Assembly (NCBI GenBank): GCA_020846975.1
Contig: JADLCX010000058.1
Location: 186,001-250,000 of the forward strand
Source: Phycisphaerales bacterium
GTDB lineage: Bacteria; Planctomycetota; Phycisphaerae; Phycisphaerales; UBA1924
Direction: 5' to 3'
Length of the DNA stretch: 64,000 bases
The first letter of the stretch is position 1; each line of letters opens with the position of its first letter. Shown here piece after piece: positions 27,840 to 35,477 of this stretch. The notes below the pieces were generated by a model. That model was not told the origin of the DNA and searched no databases. It saw nothing but the letters and a program-made list of their open reading frames with translations. The position numbers were made by a program, and so were the translations under genes.

Positions 27840-28350
27840 GGCAAACCCCCTGACCCAAGAGGACCGTCACTCCGCGGCCAGCCCACCCGCACAAGCAGCC
27901 AAGCCCTCCGCGGCAGAACACCCGCATATTATCCAAAAATCCAAGCCCTTTGTCAAGAGAATTTGATCCCGAATTCCAAACAAAAAGCGATCAACGACCC
28001 CCTTGTTCAGGGCATCCCAGCCAACGCCCTGCCCCCGCCCAGCACGGAAACCCGCCGGTCGCGGCGGGGTCAACGTGCCCACCCGACCACCAGCCCGCAA
28101 TCGTCCGCGCACACCCGCTCCCGCACCCACGAGCCCTGAGCGCAAGCGATCGGGCCCACACCCTTCGTGCCATCCAACCCCAATCTTGCCCGCACCGCCC
28201 CCCGCGCCTAACCTTCCGCCCCACATCCCAGACCGTTTCACCACCGCGCCGCCCGAACTTCCCCTGGCCGGGGACGGGTGAGCCTGGATTCGAGGGTTCC
28301 GCTGGTTGCGAGGACCCCCGCCCGGGCCGGCCGGTGGGAGGTAGGAAAAA
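27840..28350. other. 511-base intergenic region between the HNH gene and rplK
   Basis: The left 130 bases carry the promoter for the HNH gene on the minus strand (27928-27956) and an unusually AT-rich patch for this genome. The remaining part is C-rich on the plus strand with no convincing gene. No clear promoter for rplK was found; a weak match TTGCCC-17-TAACCT lies at 28186-28214. A strong Shine-Dalgarno (GGGAGGT) precedes rplK at about 28336-28342. No tRNA-like fold was recognised. Confidence 0.5.
27928..27956 (-). promoter_or_regulatory. Near-consensus sigma-70 promoter for the HNH gene
   Basis: Read on the minus strand, TTGACA (27956-27951) is followed by exactly 17 bases and then GATAAT (27933-27928), one mismatch from consensus. 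It points at the HNH start codon at 27839, giving a 5' leader of roughly 80 bases. It is among the best promoter matches in the window. Confidence 0.75.
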
Positions 28351-28779
28351 ATGGCCAAGAAAGAAATCGTCAACAAGATCAAGGTGATGGCCCCGGGTGG
28401 CAAGGCGACGCCTGCTCCCCCGCTGGGTCCGGCTCTCGGCGGCGCGGGGGTCAACCCCGGGCAGTTCGTCCAGAAGTTCAACGCCGAGACGGCCAAGCTC
28501 AACGGCAAGGTCGTCGGCTGCGTCATCACCATTTACAACGACAAGTCGTTCACCTTCGAGATCAAGTCCTCGCCGGCCTCGGTGCTGATCTGCGAGGCCG
28601 CCAAGATCGAGAAGGGCTCCGGCGTGCCGAACAAGGAGAAGGTCGGCAAGATCACCCGCAAGCAGGTCGAGGCGATCGCGCAGGAGAAGATCAAGGACCT
28701 CAACGCCGGCTCGCTCGATGCTGCGTGCCGAATCATCGAAGGCACCGCCCGCAACATGGGCGTGACGGTGGAGGGCTAA
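28351..28779 (+). CDS. rplK: 50S ribosomal protein L11
   Basis: This 142-residue ribosomal protein binds 23S rRNA at the GTPase-associated centre. It begins [19 protein letters not shown], carries the [21 protein letters not shown] region with the flexible prolines, and ends in the RNA-binding domain ([14 protein letters not shown]). Length matches bacterial L11. It is first in an rplKAJL cluster; secE and nusG, usually just upstream, are absent here. Confidence 0.98.
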   Translation: MAKKEIVNKIKVMAPGGKATPAPPLGPALGGAGVNPGQFVQKFNAETAKLNGKVVGCVITIYNDKSFTFEIKSSPASVLICEAAKIEKGSGVPNKEKVGKITRKQVEAIAQEKIKDLNAGSLDAACRIIEGTARNMGVTVEG

Positions 28780-28784
28780 GACCA

Positions 28785-29492
28785 ATGAGCAAGAAGCGTC
28801 AACCCAGCAAGCGTCAGCGGGCCAACCTCGAGATCGCGCCGAAGGAGGCCCTCGAAGCCCCGGCCGCGTGCGCCGCTGTGAAGAAGTACAAGGCCACCAA
28901 GTTCGACCAGACCGTCAACGTCGTCATGCACCTGGGCATCGACCCCGCGCAGGCCGATCAGGCCATCCGCGGCTCGGTCAGCCTGCCCCGCGGGATCGGC
29001 GTGAGCAAGAAGGTCATCGCCTTCTGCCGCGAGGATGTGGCCAAGCAGGCCAAGGCCGTCGGCGCGGTCGAGGCCGGTGGTGAGGAACTCGTCGCCAAGA
29101 TCGAGGGCGGCTGGATGGATTTCGACGTCTGCGTCGCGTCCCCCGACATGATGCGCGTCGTCTCCAAGCTCGGCAAGGTGCTCGGCCCCAAGGGCCTCAT
29201 GCCCTCGCCCAAGTCCGGCACCGTCACCCAGGACATCCCCGCCGCGGTCAAGGAATATTCGGCCGGCAAGGTCGAGTACCGCAACGACAAGGGCGGCAAC
29301 GTGCACGCGGTCATCGGCAAGATGAGTTTCAAGGCCGAGGACCTCTCGGCCAACCTCGAACACTTCATCCACACCATCGAGAAGTCGCGGCCCAACACCG
29401 CCAAGGGCGTGTTCATCCGCAAGTGCGTCATCGCCGGCGCCATGACCCCCGGCGTCCAGGTCAAGATCGCTCAGGCGGTCGTCGCCGAGTAA
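28785..29492 (+). CDS. rplA: 50S ribosomal protein L1
   Basis: This 235-residue protein binds the L1 stalk of 23S rRNA and often represses its own operon. Motifs: FDQTVNVVMHLGIDP, LPRGIGVSKKV, and LGPKGLMPSPKSGTVT, plus the late MTPGVQVKIAQAV. The ATG at 28785 is five bases after the rplK stop; the same frame is open far upstream but those starts lie inside rplK. Confidence 0.98.
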   Translation: MSKKRQPSKRQRANLEIAPKEALEAPAACAAVKKYKATKFDQTVNVVMHLGIDPAQADQAIRGSVSLPRGIGVSKKVIAFCREDVAKQAKAVGAVEAGGEELVAKIEGGWMDFDVCVASPDMMRVVSKLGKVLGPKGLMPSPKSGTVTQDIPAAVKEYSAGKVEYRNDKGGNVHAVIGKMSFKAEDLSANLEHFIHTIEKSRPNTAKGVFIRKCVIAGAMTPGVQVKIAQAVVAE

Positions 29493-29507
29493 GTCGCGGA
29501 GTAACCA

Positions 29508-30053
29508 ATGTCAAAGACCATCAAGAACATGATCATCCGCGACTACAAGGCGCGGCTCGAAGGCACCAGCGACGCGGCCGTAGTGAGCCTGCGAGGTGTG
29601 ACCGGCATCGACACCACCAGGCTGCGGGCCACGCTCCGCGGCAAGAAGATCCGCATGACCACCGTCCGGAACTCCCTGGCCCGCCAGGCGTTCAAGGACA
29701 CCACGCTCTCCGGCCTCGACTCCGTGCTCGAAGGCCCCAGCGTCCTGGTCTACGGCGGCGCATCGGTCGTCGAGGTCGCCCGCGAGCTGATCGCGGCCAT
29801 CGCCGACATGCCAAAGGTCGAGCTCAAGGGCGCGATCCTCGACGGCCAGCTCTTCAAGGGCAAGGCCGGCGTCACCGAGCTCAGCAAGTTCCCGACCCGC
29901 GAAGAGGCGCTCGGCAAGACCGTCGCCGTCATCCTCGGCCCGGGAAGCAGCCTCCTCGGACAACTCAAGGGTCCCGGCTCCAGCATCGCCGGCATCCTCA
30001 AGGCCATCGAAACCAGGCTCGAAAAGGGCGAAACGATCTCGAAGAAGTCCTAA
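29508..30053 (+). CDS. rplJ: 50S ribosomal protein L10
   Basis: This 181-residue protein forms the base of the L7/L12 stalk. It begins MSKTIKNMIIRDYKARLEG, contains the KIRMTTVRNSLARQAFKDT rRNA-binding stretch and a C-terminal helix for L12 dimers (residues about 145-175). The start is 15 bases after rplA. The family is variable in sequence, but position between rplA and rplL settles the call. Confidence 0.95.
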   Translation: MSKTIKNMIIRDYKARLEGTSDAAVVSLRGVTGIDTTRLRATLRGKKIRMTTVRNSLARQAFKDTTLSGLDSVLEGPSVLVYGGASVVEVARELIAAIADMPKVELKGAILDGQLFKGKAGVTELSKFPTREEALGKTVAVILGPGSSLLGQLKGPGSSIAGILKAIETRLEKGETISKKS

Positions 30054-30082
30054 GCGCACGACTGGCCCCTCGGGGTTAAAGA

Positions 30083-30097
30083 GCGGAACAGTTCCGC
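30083..30097. repeat. 15-base near-perfect palindrome between rplJ and rplL
   Basis: GCGGAAC and GTTCCGC flank a single A (30083-30097) inside the 87-base gap between the L10 and L12 genes. In RNA it could fold as a five-pair hairpin with a five-base loop. A role in the L10/L12 ratio is possible but not shown. Confidence 0.4.
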
Positions 30098-30140
30098 GAC
30101 CTATCACGCGCATGTTCAGTCTCACGTAAAGGTTCACAAC

Positions 30141-30521
30141 ATGACGATTCAGGAAATCGGTGACAAACTCGCTGGCCTCTCGCTCAAGGACGCCGTCGAG
30201 CTTTCTAAGTACTTGAAGGATTCTTACGGAATCGAAGCGGCGGCCGGCGGGGCCGTGATGGTCGCTGCGGCCGGCGGCGGCGGCGGCGCCGCGGCTGCGG
30301 CCGAGGAGAAGAGCACGTTCGACGTGATCCTCAAGGCGGCCGGCGGCAACAAGATCGCCGTCATCAAGGTCGTCCGCGAGGTGACCGGCCTGGGCCTCAA
30401 GGAGGCCAAGGACCTGGTCGACGGTGCGCCCAAGCCCGTCAAGACCGGGATCAGCAAGGAAGACGCCGAGAAGCTGCAGAAGTCGCTCACCGAGCAGGGT
30501 GCGACGGTCGAGCTCGCCTGA
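30141..30521 (+). CDS. rplL: 50S ribosomal protein L7/L12
   Basis: This 126-residue acidic protein recruits translation factors. The N-terminal dimerisation part ([21 protein letters not shown]) is followed by an Ala/Gly-rich hinge (residues about 33-55) and the C-terminal domain with KTFDV-like [40 protein letters not shown] and a final [19 protein letters not shown] strong terminator follows directly. Confidence 0.98.
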   Translation: MTIQEIGDKLAGLSLKDAVELSKYLKDSYGIEAAAGGAVMVAAAGGGGGAAAAAEEKSTFDVILKAAGGNKIAVIKVVREVTGLGLKEAKDLVDGAPKPVKTGISKEDAEKLQKSLTEQGATVELA

Positions 30522-30548
30522 GGCGCCACGAAGTCTGTGATTTGCAAG

Positions 30549-30576
30549 AAACCCGGCCGCGAGGCCGGGTTTTTTC
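30549..30576 (+). terminator. Rho-independent terminator after rplL
   Basis: Perfect 8-base stem ACCCGGCC/GGCCGGGT (30551-30570) with a GCGA tetraloop is followed by a run of T (30570-30575). It closes the rplKAJL transcript before rpoBC could be reached. The complementary strand may also slow transcription of the convergent lipid kinase gene. Confidence 0.9.
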
Positions 30577-30581
30577 GTGGT

Positions 30582-31472
30582 TCATGCGGGCAGGAGCACG
30601 TTGAGCGTCTCGGGCCGGATGCTGAGTTCAAGGAGCGGCGGTTCGATGTGCACGGACTCGCCGTCGAGTTGGAGCGGGACTGGACCGTCGGGCAACTCGA
30701 TGCGGACGGCGCGGCCGGAGGTCGTGAGGATGTCGGCGTGGTCGAAGTGGGTCTGGGAGCCGATGGCGGCGAGACGGCGTGCCAGGCCGATGCGGGTGGC
30801 GTAGGGGGCGAAGATGATGTCGAGCGTGTGATCGTCGGGGCGCGCGGCGGAGGCGGGGTTGAGGTGCGCGGCGTACGAGCGGAAGTTCGCGACGACGAGC
30901 TGGCCGGATTGGGCGTGAACGGTCTCGCGGCCGTCGATCGAGATCGTGAGCCTGGGGACGGCCCAATCCCGGATCACGCCGAGACCGTGGCGGAGGTAGT
31001 CGGCGCGCGATACTCCGCCGCGGCGGCTGCCGGCGACGCGGGCGACGACGGCGGAATCGAAACCGATTCCGGCCATGATGACAAAGACACGGCCGTTGGC
31101 GACGGCGGTATCGATGGTGCGAGTGCGGAAGCGGCGGAGGGCTTCGAGCAGGTCTTCGATCGAGCGGGTCATGCCGAACTCGCGGGCGAAGAGGTTCTCG
31201 GTTCCGCGCGGGAAGTGGTAGATCGGGATGCCGGTGTCGATGGCGGCTGGCGCGGCGTGGTGGACCGAGCCGTCGCCGCCGGCGATGACGAGCGCATCGG
31301 CATCTCGCAGATGATCGCGGAGATCGGCGGGTCGGCGCGCGGGGCCGGACTCGACATCATCGACGGCGAATCCGGCGGCGCGGGCGGCGGCGATGGCGGC
31401 GAGGTTGCGGTCGGCGGCACGCCCCCGATTGCCGCGTCCGGAGGAGGGGTTGTGGAGGAAGACCAGACGCAC
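30582..31472 (-). CDS. Diacylglycerol kinase-family lipid kinase
   Basis: This 296-residue protein belongs to the DagK/YegS family, which phosphorylates lipids such as diacylglycerol at the membrane. Start MRLVFLHNPSSGRG matches the family, the catalytic glycine loop is ALVIAGGDGSVHHA, and the next element is PRGTENLFAREFG (usually PxGTxNDFAR). The C-terminal half has the all-beta fold with VVANFRSYAAHLNPAS and QLDGES. It is convergent with rplL. Confidence 0.85.
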   Translation of the reverse strand: MRLVFLHNPSSGRGNRGRAADRNLAAIAAARAAGFAVDDVESGPARRPADLRDHLRDADALVIAGGDGSVHHAAPAAIDTGIPIYHFPRGTENLFAREFGMTRSIEDLLEALRRFRTRTIDTAVANGRVFVIMAGIGFDSAVVARVAGSRRGGVSRADYLRHGLGVIRDWAVPRLTISIDGRETVHAQSGQLVVANFRSYAAHLNPASAARPDDHTLDIIFAPYATRIGLARRLAAIGSQTHFDHADILTTSGRAVRIELPDGPVPLQLDGESVHIEPPLLELSIRPETLNVLLPA

Positions 31473-31518
31473 TCAGTAGGGCAGTGTACGAGAACAAAGG
31501 TGGAGCGCCATCGGACAA

Positions 31519-31611
31519 CGCAGAGAACGCTGAGAAGTCGCAGAGATCACAGAGAAAACGCTCTGAGGAAGCGCTTGCCCGGCTTCCTTTGCGCACTCCG
31601 CGTTCCCTCCC
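31519..31611. repeat. Dispersed CGCAGAG/CTCCGCG inverted-arm element
   Basis: The gap between the lipid kinase start and ctaB stop contains CGCAGAGAACGCTGAG-type words on the left and ACTCCGCGTTCCCTCC-type words on the right, forming an imperfect inverted repeat. The same family appears at 33721-33804, 49240-49360 and 53099-53150. It lies in non-coding sequence here. Confidence 0.6.
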
Positions 31612-31642
31612 GGCGACCCCCGACTTGTCTGGAGGTACAACG

Positions 31643-32749
31643 TCAGATGAGCCGCGAGATCACCGCATCGGCGGTCATGGAGACGAGGATCAGCGGGAGG
31701 TGCAGGATGGAGGCGATGAAGACGGAGCGGGCGTTGTCCCGGGTGCGGTCGCGGTGGAGGCGGATGCAGCGGGCCGTGAACCAGAGACCGCCGAGCGCGG
31801 CGATGAAGCCGTAGAAGGGGCTGAGGCGCTCGCTCATGACGAAGACCGGCGCGATGGAGACGACCAGGAGAGTGATGCTCCAGAGGAGGATGGTGCTGGA
31901 GGTGGCGCGGCCGTCGGGATCGACGATCGGCAGCATGCGGTGTCCGCCGCGGGCGTAGTCGTCCTTGTACATCCAGGCGATGGCGAGGAAGTGGGGGATC
32001 TGCCAGACGACCATGAGCAGGAAGAGGCACCAGCCGCCGGGTTCGGTGAGGGAGGTGAGGCCGCCGTACCAATCGAGGCCGAAGACCGGCGCGGTGGCGG
32101 ACCAGCCGATGAGGGGCGGGAGCGCGCCGGGGATCGCGCCGACGAGGGTGTTGAGCGGCGTGACGGGCTTGAGCGGCGTGTAGAGCAGGAGATACCAGAG
32201 GATCGTGACGAGCGAGACCACCGCGGGCGCGGGGCCGCAGGTGAACAGGAGCGTGAGCACACCGAGGGCCGAGAGTGTGAAGCCGGCGAGGAACGCGCCG
32301 GGCGGTGTGAGCCGCTCTTCGGGGAGCGGGCGCTCGGCGGTGCGGGTCATCCGCGCATCGCGGGTGCGTTCCCACCACTGGTTGAGCGCGTTGGCGCCCG
32401 ATGAAGAGAGTGCGGTGCCGAGAACGCAGCCGACGGCGGGGAGGGCGAACTGGATCGGGGGACGGTCGCGGCCGAGCGCGGCGAGGGCAAAGCCGACGCC
32501 CGAGGTGATCGTGACCATGCGCGTGATGCCGGGCTTGGTCAGTTCGACGATCGCGGCGATGCGCTGCGGGAGGGTGAGGGGGACCAGGGCTTCTTCGAGT
32601 TGGACGGTGCGCGGCGAAGCGAGATCGTGGGCACGTGGCGGCTCGGTGGAAAGTCCCGGGCGCAGCGTGCTGGTGAGCGACGGGGCGTGGGGCGCGGAGG
32701 GGGCGGGGGGGGCGGGGGGGGCGGATGGAGCGAGGGGGGCGTGGCTCAT
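31643..32749 (-). CDS. ctaB: Protoheme IX farnesyltransferase (heme O synthase)
   Basis: This 368-residue UbiA-superfamily membrane enzyme attaches farnesyl to heme B for cytochrome oxidase. The prenyl-binding motif is present as ANALNQWWERTRDARMTRTAERPLP (about residues 125-148) with Glu in place of the first Asp, and the second motif as MYKDDYARGGHRMLPI. About eight hydrophobic segments follow. The Ala/Pro-rich N-terminal 60 residues are unusual and lie before the conserved domain; the ATG at 32749 was chosen over one at 32800. The SCO1-type chaperone gene lies upstream on the same strand, with a tRNA between. Confidence 0.88.
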   Translation of the reverse strand: MSHAPLAPSAPPAPPAPSAPHAPSLTSTLRPGLSTEPPRAHDLASPRTVQLEEALVPLTLPQRIAAIVELTKPGITRMVTITSGVGFALAALGRDRPPIQFALPAVGCVLGTALSSSGANALNQWWERTRDARMTRTAERPLPEERLTPPGAFLAGFTLSALGVLTLLFTCGPAPAVVSLVTILWYLLLYTPLKPVTPLNTLVGAIPGALPPLIGWSATAPVFGLDWYGGLTSLTEPGGWCLFLLMVVWQIPHFLAIAWMYKDDYARGGHRMLPIVDPDGRATSSTILLWSITLLVVSIAPVFVMSERLSPFYGFIAALGGLWFTARCIRLHRDRTRDNARSVFIASILHLPLILVSMTADAVISRLI

Positions 32750-32829
32750 GCGAAGAAGGCACGATGGTAGGAGAGGGGGGCACGAGCGACCGTGCCGCAT
32801 ACGATGCGTGTGGCCGGTGTGCGGCCGGG

Positions 32830-32903
32830 GTCCCGGTAGCTCAGTTGGATAGAGCGGCCGCCTTCTAAGCGGCAGGTCGGGCGTTCGAATCGCCCCCGGG
32901 ACG
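32830..32903 (+). tRNA. tRNA-Arg (anticodon TCT)
   Basis: A full cloverleaf can be drawn. The acceptor stem GTCCCGG pairs with CCGGGAC (32896-32902), the D arm is GCTC...GAGC, the anticodon stem GCCGC/GCGGC encloses CTTCTAA with TCT at 32864-32866, and the T arm contains GTTCGAATC. Discriminator G is at 32903 and CCA is not encoded. It reads AGA codons, which are rare in this GC-rich genome. It lies on the plus strand between two minus-strand oxidase-assembly genes. Confidence 0.95.
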
Positions 32904-32926
32904 TTGCGGACGGGGTGCGTGGCGGA

Positions 32927-33637
32927 TTACGGCCTGGGGGCCGGCGCAGGCTGGTCGGCTTTCTTGCGAAGGTCGCGGTCGAGGCTGCGGGCATCGGCGA
33001 CGAGGCGCTGCATTTCTTCATCCGAGCTTGAGCGGTAGAGGCCCTTGATGCCGGATTGTCCGCCGTCGGTGCCGACGAGGACGAACCAGGTGGGGTGGAG
33101 GATGTTGTAGATGGTCTCGCCGGACTCGAGTCTGACGGGGGTGGACTTGTCCTGTTCGAGAACGAACTTGAGGCCTTCGGTGACGATCCTGTTCACCACG
33201 CTCGGCTCGCCGGTGAGGAAGGACCAGCGGCTGAAGTCGGCCTCGTGGAGTTTGCCGTACGTGAGCAACTGCTCGGGGCGGTCGTGGGTGGGGTCGACGG
33301 AGATGCTGACGAATCGCACGCCGGTGTCGGCGAGGGTGTCGGTGAGGGCGGCGAGTTTGGCGGTCATGATGGGGCAGACCGTCGGGCAGTGGGTGAAGAA
33401 AAAGTCGAGGACGGTGACGCGGCCCTTGAGTTGCTCGTGGGTGAAGGGCTCGCCGCGCTGGTCGATGAGGGAGAAGGGCGGGACGGTGAGGCCGGCGTAG
33501 GCGTCGGAGGGCGCGGCGAGGGGCGTGGGCGTGGTGGGGGCCTTGCCGGCCCGCGACTTCAGATAGACCATCGCCGCGGCGGAGCCGAGGAAGACCCCGC
33601 CGAACAGGAAGGCGAGCAGGACGATCGGACGCTTCAT
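32927..33637 (-). CDS. SCO1/SenC-type copper chaperone for cytochrome oxidase assembly
   Basis: This 236-residue protein has an N-terminal membrane anchor (MKRPIVLLAFLFGGVFLGSA) and a thioredoxin-like domain with the copper-binding CPTVC (Cys84, Cys88) in FFFTHCPTVCPIM and the partner His181 in NILHPTWFV. SCO proteins load copper into the CuA site of cytochrome c oxidase. The nearby heme O synthase gene supports an oxidase-assembly role. I chose the ATG at 33637, right at the membrane anchor. Confidence 0.92.
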   Translation of the reverse strand: MKRPIVLLAFLFGGVFLGSAAAMVYLKSRAGKAPTTPTPLAAPSDAYAGLTVPPFSLIDQRGEPFTHEQLKGRVTVLDFFFTHCPTVCPIMTAKLAALTDTLADTGVRFVSISVDPTHDRPEQLLTYGKLHEADFSRWSFLTGEPSVVNRIVTEGLKFVLEQDKSTPVRLESGETIYNILHPTWFVLVGTDGGQSGIKGLYRSSSDEEMQRLVADARSLDRDLRKKADQPAPAPRP

Positions 33638-33720
33638 GGTGCGTGAGGGTAGACCGCGCGCAGCGCGCGATGTCGTGGCGGCTTCCGCGGGTCGGGTGCG
33701 AACGGATTCCGCCGCGGGGG

Positions 33721-33804
33721 CGCGGAGAGCGCGGAGTAAGCCCAAGATCCTGAGGAATGAACCACCGCCTTCGGAGTTCCTCCGCGCTCGCGGCGACTCT
33801 GCGG
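33721..33804. repeat. Dispersed CGCGGAG/CTCCGCG inverted-arm element
   Basis: CGCGGAGAGCGCGGAG (33721-33736) and CTCCGCGCTCGCGGCG (33780 onward) form an imperfect inverted repeat around a 43-base loop in the 204-base gap upstream of the SUI1 gene. It matches the family seen at 31519 and 49240. Structure as a long hairpin is plausible. Confidence 0.6.
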
Positions 33805-33841
33805 TGTGACTCGGGTGTCGCGATGCCGTTATGATGCGGCG

Positions 33842-34213
33842 ATGTCGCGATTGTTTTCAGGGACCCCGCTGGAGCAGCCGGTTGGTTGCGAGCGGTGCGA
33901 GAAGCCGGCCGCGGCGTGCGCGTGTCCGCGCGATCGGGCGAGCGGGAAGGTGCTGGACCCGCGATCGCAGGCGGTGCGGGTTCGGCGCGAGAAGCGCGGC
34001 GGGAAGATGGTGACGGTGGTGTCGGGGTTCGCGGCACGGTCGGCGCGGACGGATGACCTGCCGGCGATGTTGAAGATGCTGCGCGGGAAACTGGGCACGG
34101 GAGGATCGCTCGGCGAGGATGGGTGCTGGTTCGAGGTGCAGGGCGATCACCGGGAGAAGGTGATGGCGGTGCTGGAGGGGATGGGGTATGTTCCGAAGCT
34201 GGCGGGGGGGTGA
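33842..34213 (+). CDS. SUI1/YciH-family translation factor
   Basis: This 123-residue protein has an N-terminal cysteine cluster (CERCEKPAAACACP, about residues 16-29) and a SUI1 (eIF1-like) domain: RREKRGGKMVTVVSGF, LLGKLGTGGS-like LRGKLGTGGSLGEDGCWFEVQGDH, ending GMGYVPKLAGG as in bacterial YciH. It may influence start-codon selection. The upstream frame extends to 33806, but the ATG at 33842 gives a sensible start. The Cys cluster looks like a small zinc ribbon, which some bacterial homologues have. Confidence 0.85.
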   Translation: MSRLFSGTPLEQPVGCERCEKPAAACACPRDRASGKVLDPRSQAVRVRREKRGGKMVTVVSGFAARSARTDDLPAMLKMLRGKLGTGGSLGEDGCWFEVQGDHREKVMAVLEGMGYVPKLAGG

Positions 34214-34312
34214 GGGGGAGCGGCGGTGTCGGGGTGCGGGGGTGAGGGGGTGGGGGGTGTGAGCGGTTATTGAGAACCGTGCGCGGCCGGAATGCGGGTC
34301 GAAGCCGTCGGC

Positions 34313-34438
34313 GCGCAGGTTCAAATGCTGCGCACGCAGGTGCGAACACCCTGCGCGCAGGTTCAACTGCCTCTTGCGCAGGTTCAGATGTCTCGCGAGC
34401 AGGTTCAAATGCTCCGCGCGCAGGTCGCAACGCCCCAT
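34313..34438. repeat. Six-copy 21-base tandem repeat
   Basis: CAGGTT-type cores recur exactly every 21 bases at 34316, 34337, 34358, 34379, 34400 and 34421, with the flanking GCGC and varying third positions. One strand would encode heptads such as QVQMLRA, the other LNLRAEH. A small frame 34292-34474 (60 residues) contains them all. It lies between the SUI1 gene and panB. I cannot tell whether it is translated or a non-coding minisatellite. Confidence 0.75.
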
Positions 34439-34499
34439 TTCACGCCCGATATCTCCCCCCTCCCCCACATCTGACATCCGGCATCCGACATCCCCTAAG

Positions 34500-35447
34500 A
34501 TGATCCCGATGCCCTCTGCTCGTACCAACTCAACCCCACGCACGACGCTCCAGACGCTCGATCGGATGACGGCCGAGGGCAAGCCGTTCGCGTGCCTGAC
34601 GTGCTACGACGCGACGACGGCGCGACGGCTGGCGCGGGCCGGGGTGCATGTGCTGCTGGTGGGCGATACGGCCGCGGAGGTGGTGCTGGGGCTGCCGCGG
34701 ACGATCGATATGCCGCTGGAGGTGCTGCTGGCGCTCACAGCGGGTGTGAAGCGGGGCGCGCCGGAGGCGGTCGTGATGGGGGACATGCCGTTCATGTCGT
34801 ACCAGGCTGATGAGGGCGAGGCGATCCGCAACGCCGGGCGGTTCCTGACCGAGGGGCTGGCGGACATCGTGAAGCTGGAGGTCGATGCCTCGTTTGCGGG
34901 GCTGGTGGGGAAGATGTCGCGCGCGGGGATTCCGGTGTGTGCGCACATCGGCAGCCGGCCGCAGCGTGCGGCGATGAGCGGTGGGTATGCCGCGGCGGGT
35001 CGCACGGCGGAGGATGCGAGGTCGATCGTTGAGGACTCTTCCGCCATGGTTCGAGCGGGGGCGAAAATGCTCCTGATCGAGGCGGTGCCGGAGGAAGTGA
35101 CGGCGTTGGTGTTGCCGGCGGTGGCAAGGGAGGCCGAGGGCCGGGTGGTTCCGGTGATCGGGATCGGCGCGGGGACGGCGTGTCACGGGCAGGTGATCGT
35201 GTGGCAGGACCTGGTGGGACTCACGGAAACGCCGCCGCGGTTCGCGGAGCCGGTTGCGGACCTTGGGCGTGCGGTGGAAGAGGCGGGACGGGCGTGGGTC
35301 GATCGAGTGGCGAACCGGGCGATCGGCGGACGCGGGTACGCCATGCGTCCGGGTGAATCCGAGCGGCTGCGAGCGGGTAATACTGAGGACAAGTCGCAAA
35401 CGTTTCCGCACCCCAGGATGGTGGAGCACAAGCGGGGTGCGCGGTAG
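34500..35447 (+). CDS. panB: 3-methyl-2-oxobutanoate hydroxymethyltransferase
   Basis: This 315-residue enzyme makes ketopantoate for pantothenate and CoA. Motifs: FACLTCYDATTARRLARAG, LLVGDTAAEVVLG, VVMGDMPFMSYQ (with the metal-binding Asp), AHIGSRPQRAAMSGGY and VIGIGAGTACHGQVIVW. The C-terminal 50 residues beyond the usual end (through RPGESERLRAGN...) are an extension. ATGs at 34500 and 34509 are both possible starts. It follows a tandem-repeat gap and precedes an HtrA-type gene. Confidence 0.92.
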   Translation: MIPMPSARTNSTPRTTLQTLDRMTAEGKPFACLTCYDATTARRLARAGVHVLLVGDTAAEVVLGLPRTIDMPLEVLLALTAGVKRGAPEAVVMGDMPFMSYQADEGEAIRNAGRFLTEGLADIVKLEVDASFAGLVGKMSRAGIPVCAHIGSRPQRAAMSGGYAAAGRTAEDARSIVEDSSAMVRAGAKMLLIEAVPEEVTALVLPAVAREAEGRVVPVIGIGAGTACHGQVIVWQDLVGLTETPPRFAEPVADLGRAVEEAGRAWVDRVANRAIGGRGYAMRPGESERLRAGNTEDKSQTFPHPRMVEHKRGAR

Positions 35448-35477
35448 CGGGCTTGCGACCAACCGGGGTCACGATCC

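Noticed and set aside
28186..28214. TTGCCC-17-TAACCT as a promoter for rplK
   Set aside because: There are too many mismatches in both boxes to support it without transcription data.
27867..28785. Open frames on both strands in the C-rich gap before rplK
   Set aside because: They are Pro/Arg-rich composition artefacts, with no Shine-Dalgarno or recognised domain.
34313..34438. GGTTCAAAT words of the 21-base repeat as tRNA T-loops
   Set aside because: No acceptor, D or anticodon arms can be drawn around them.
34313..34438. CRISPR array
   Set aside because: The repeat units are directly contiguous without spacers and no cas gene is nearby.
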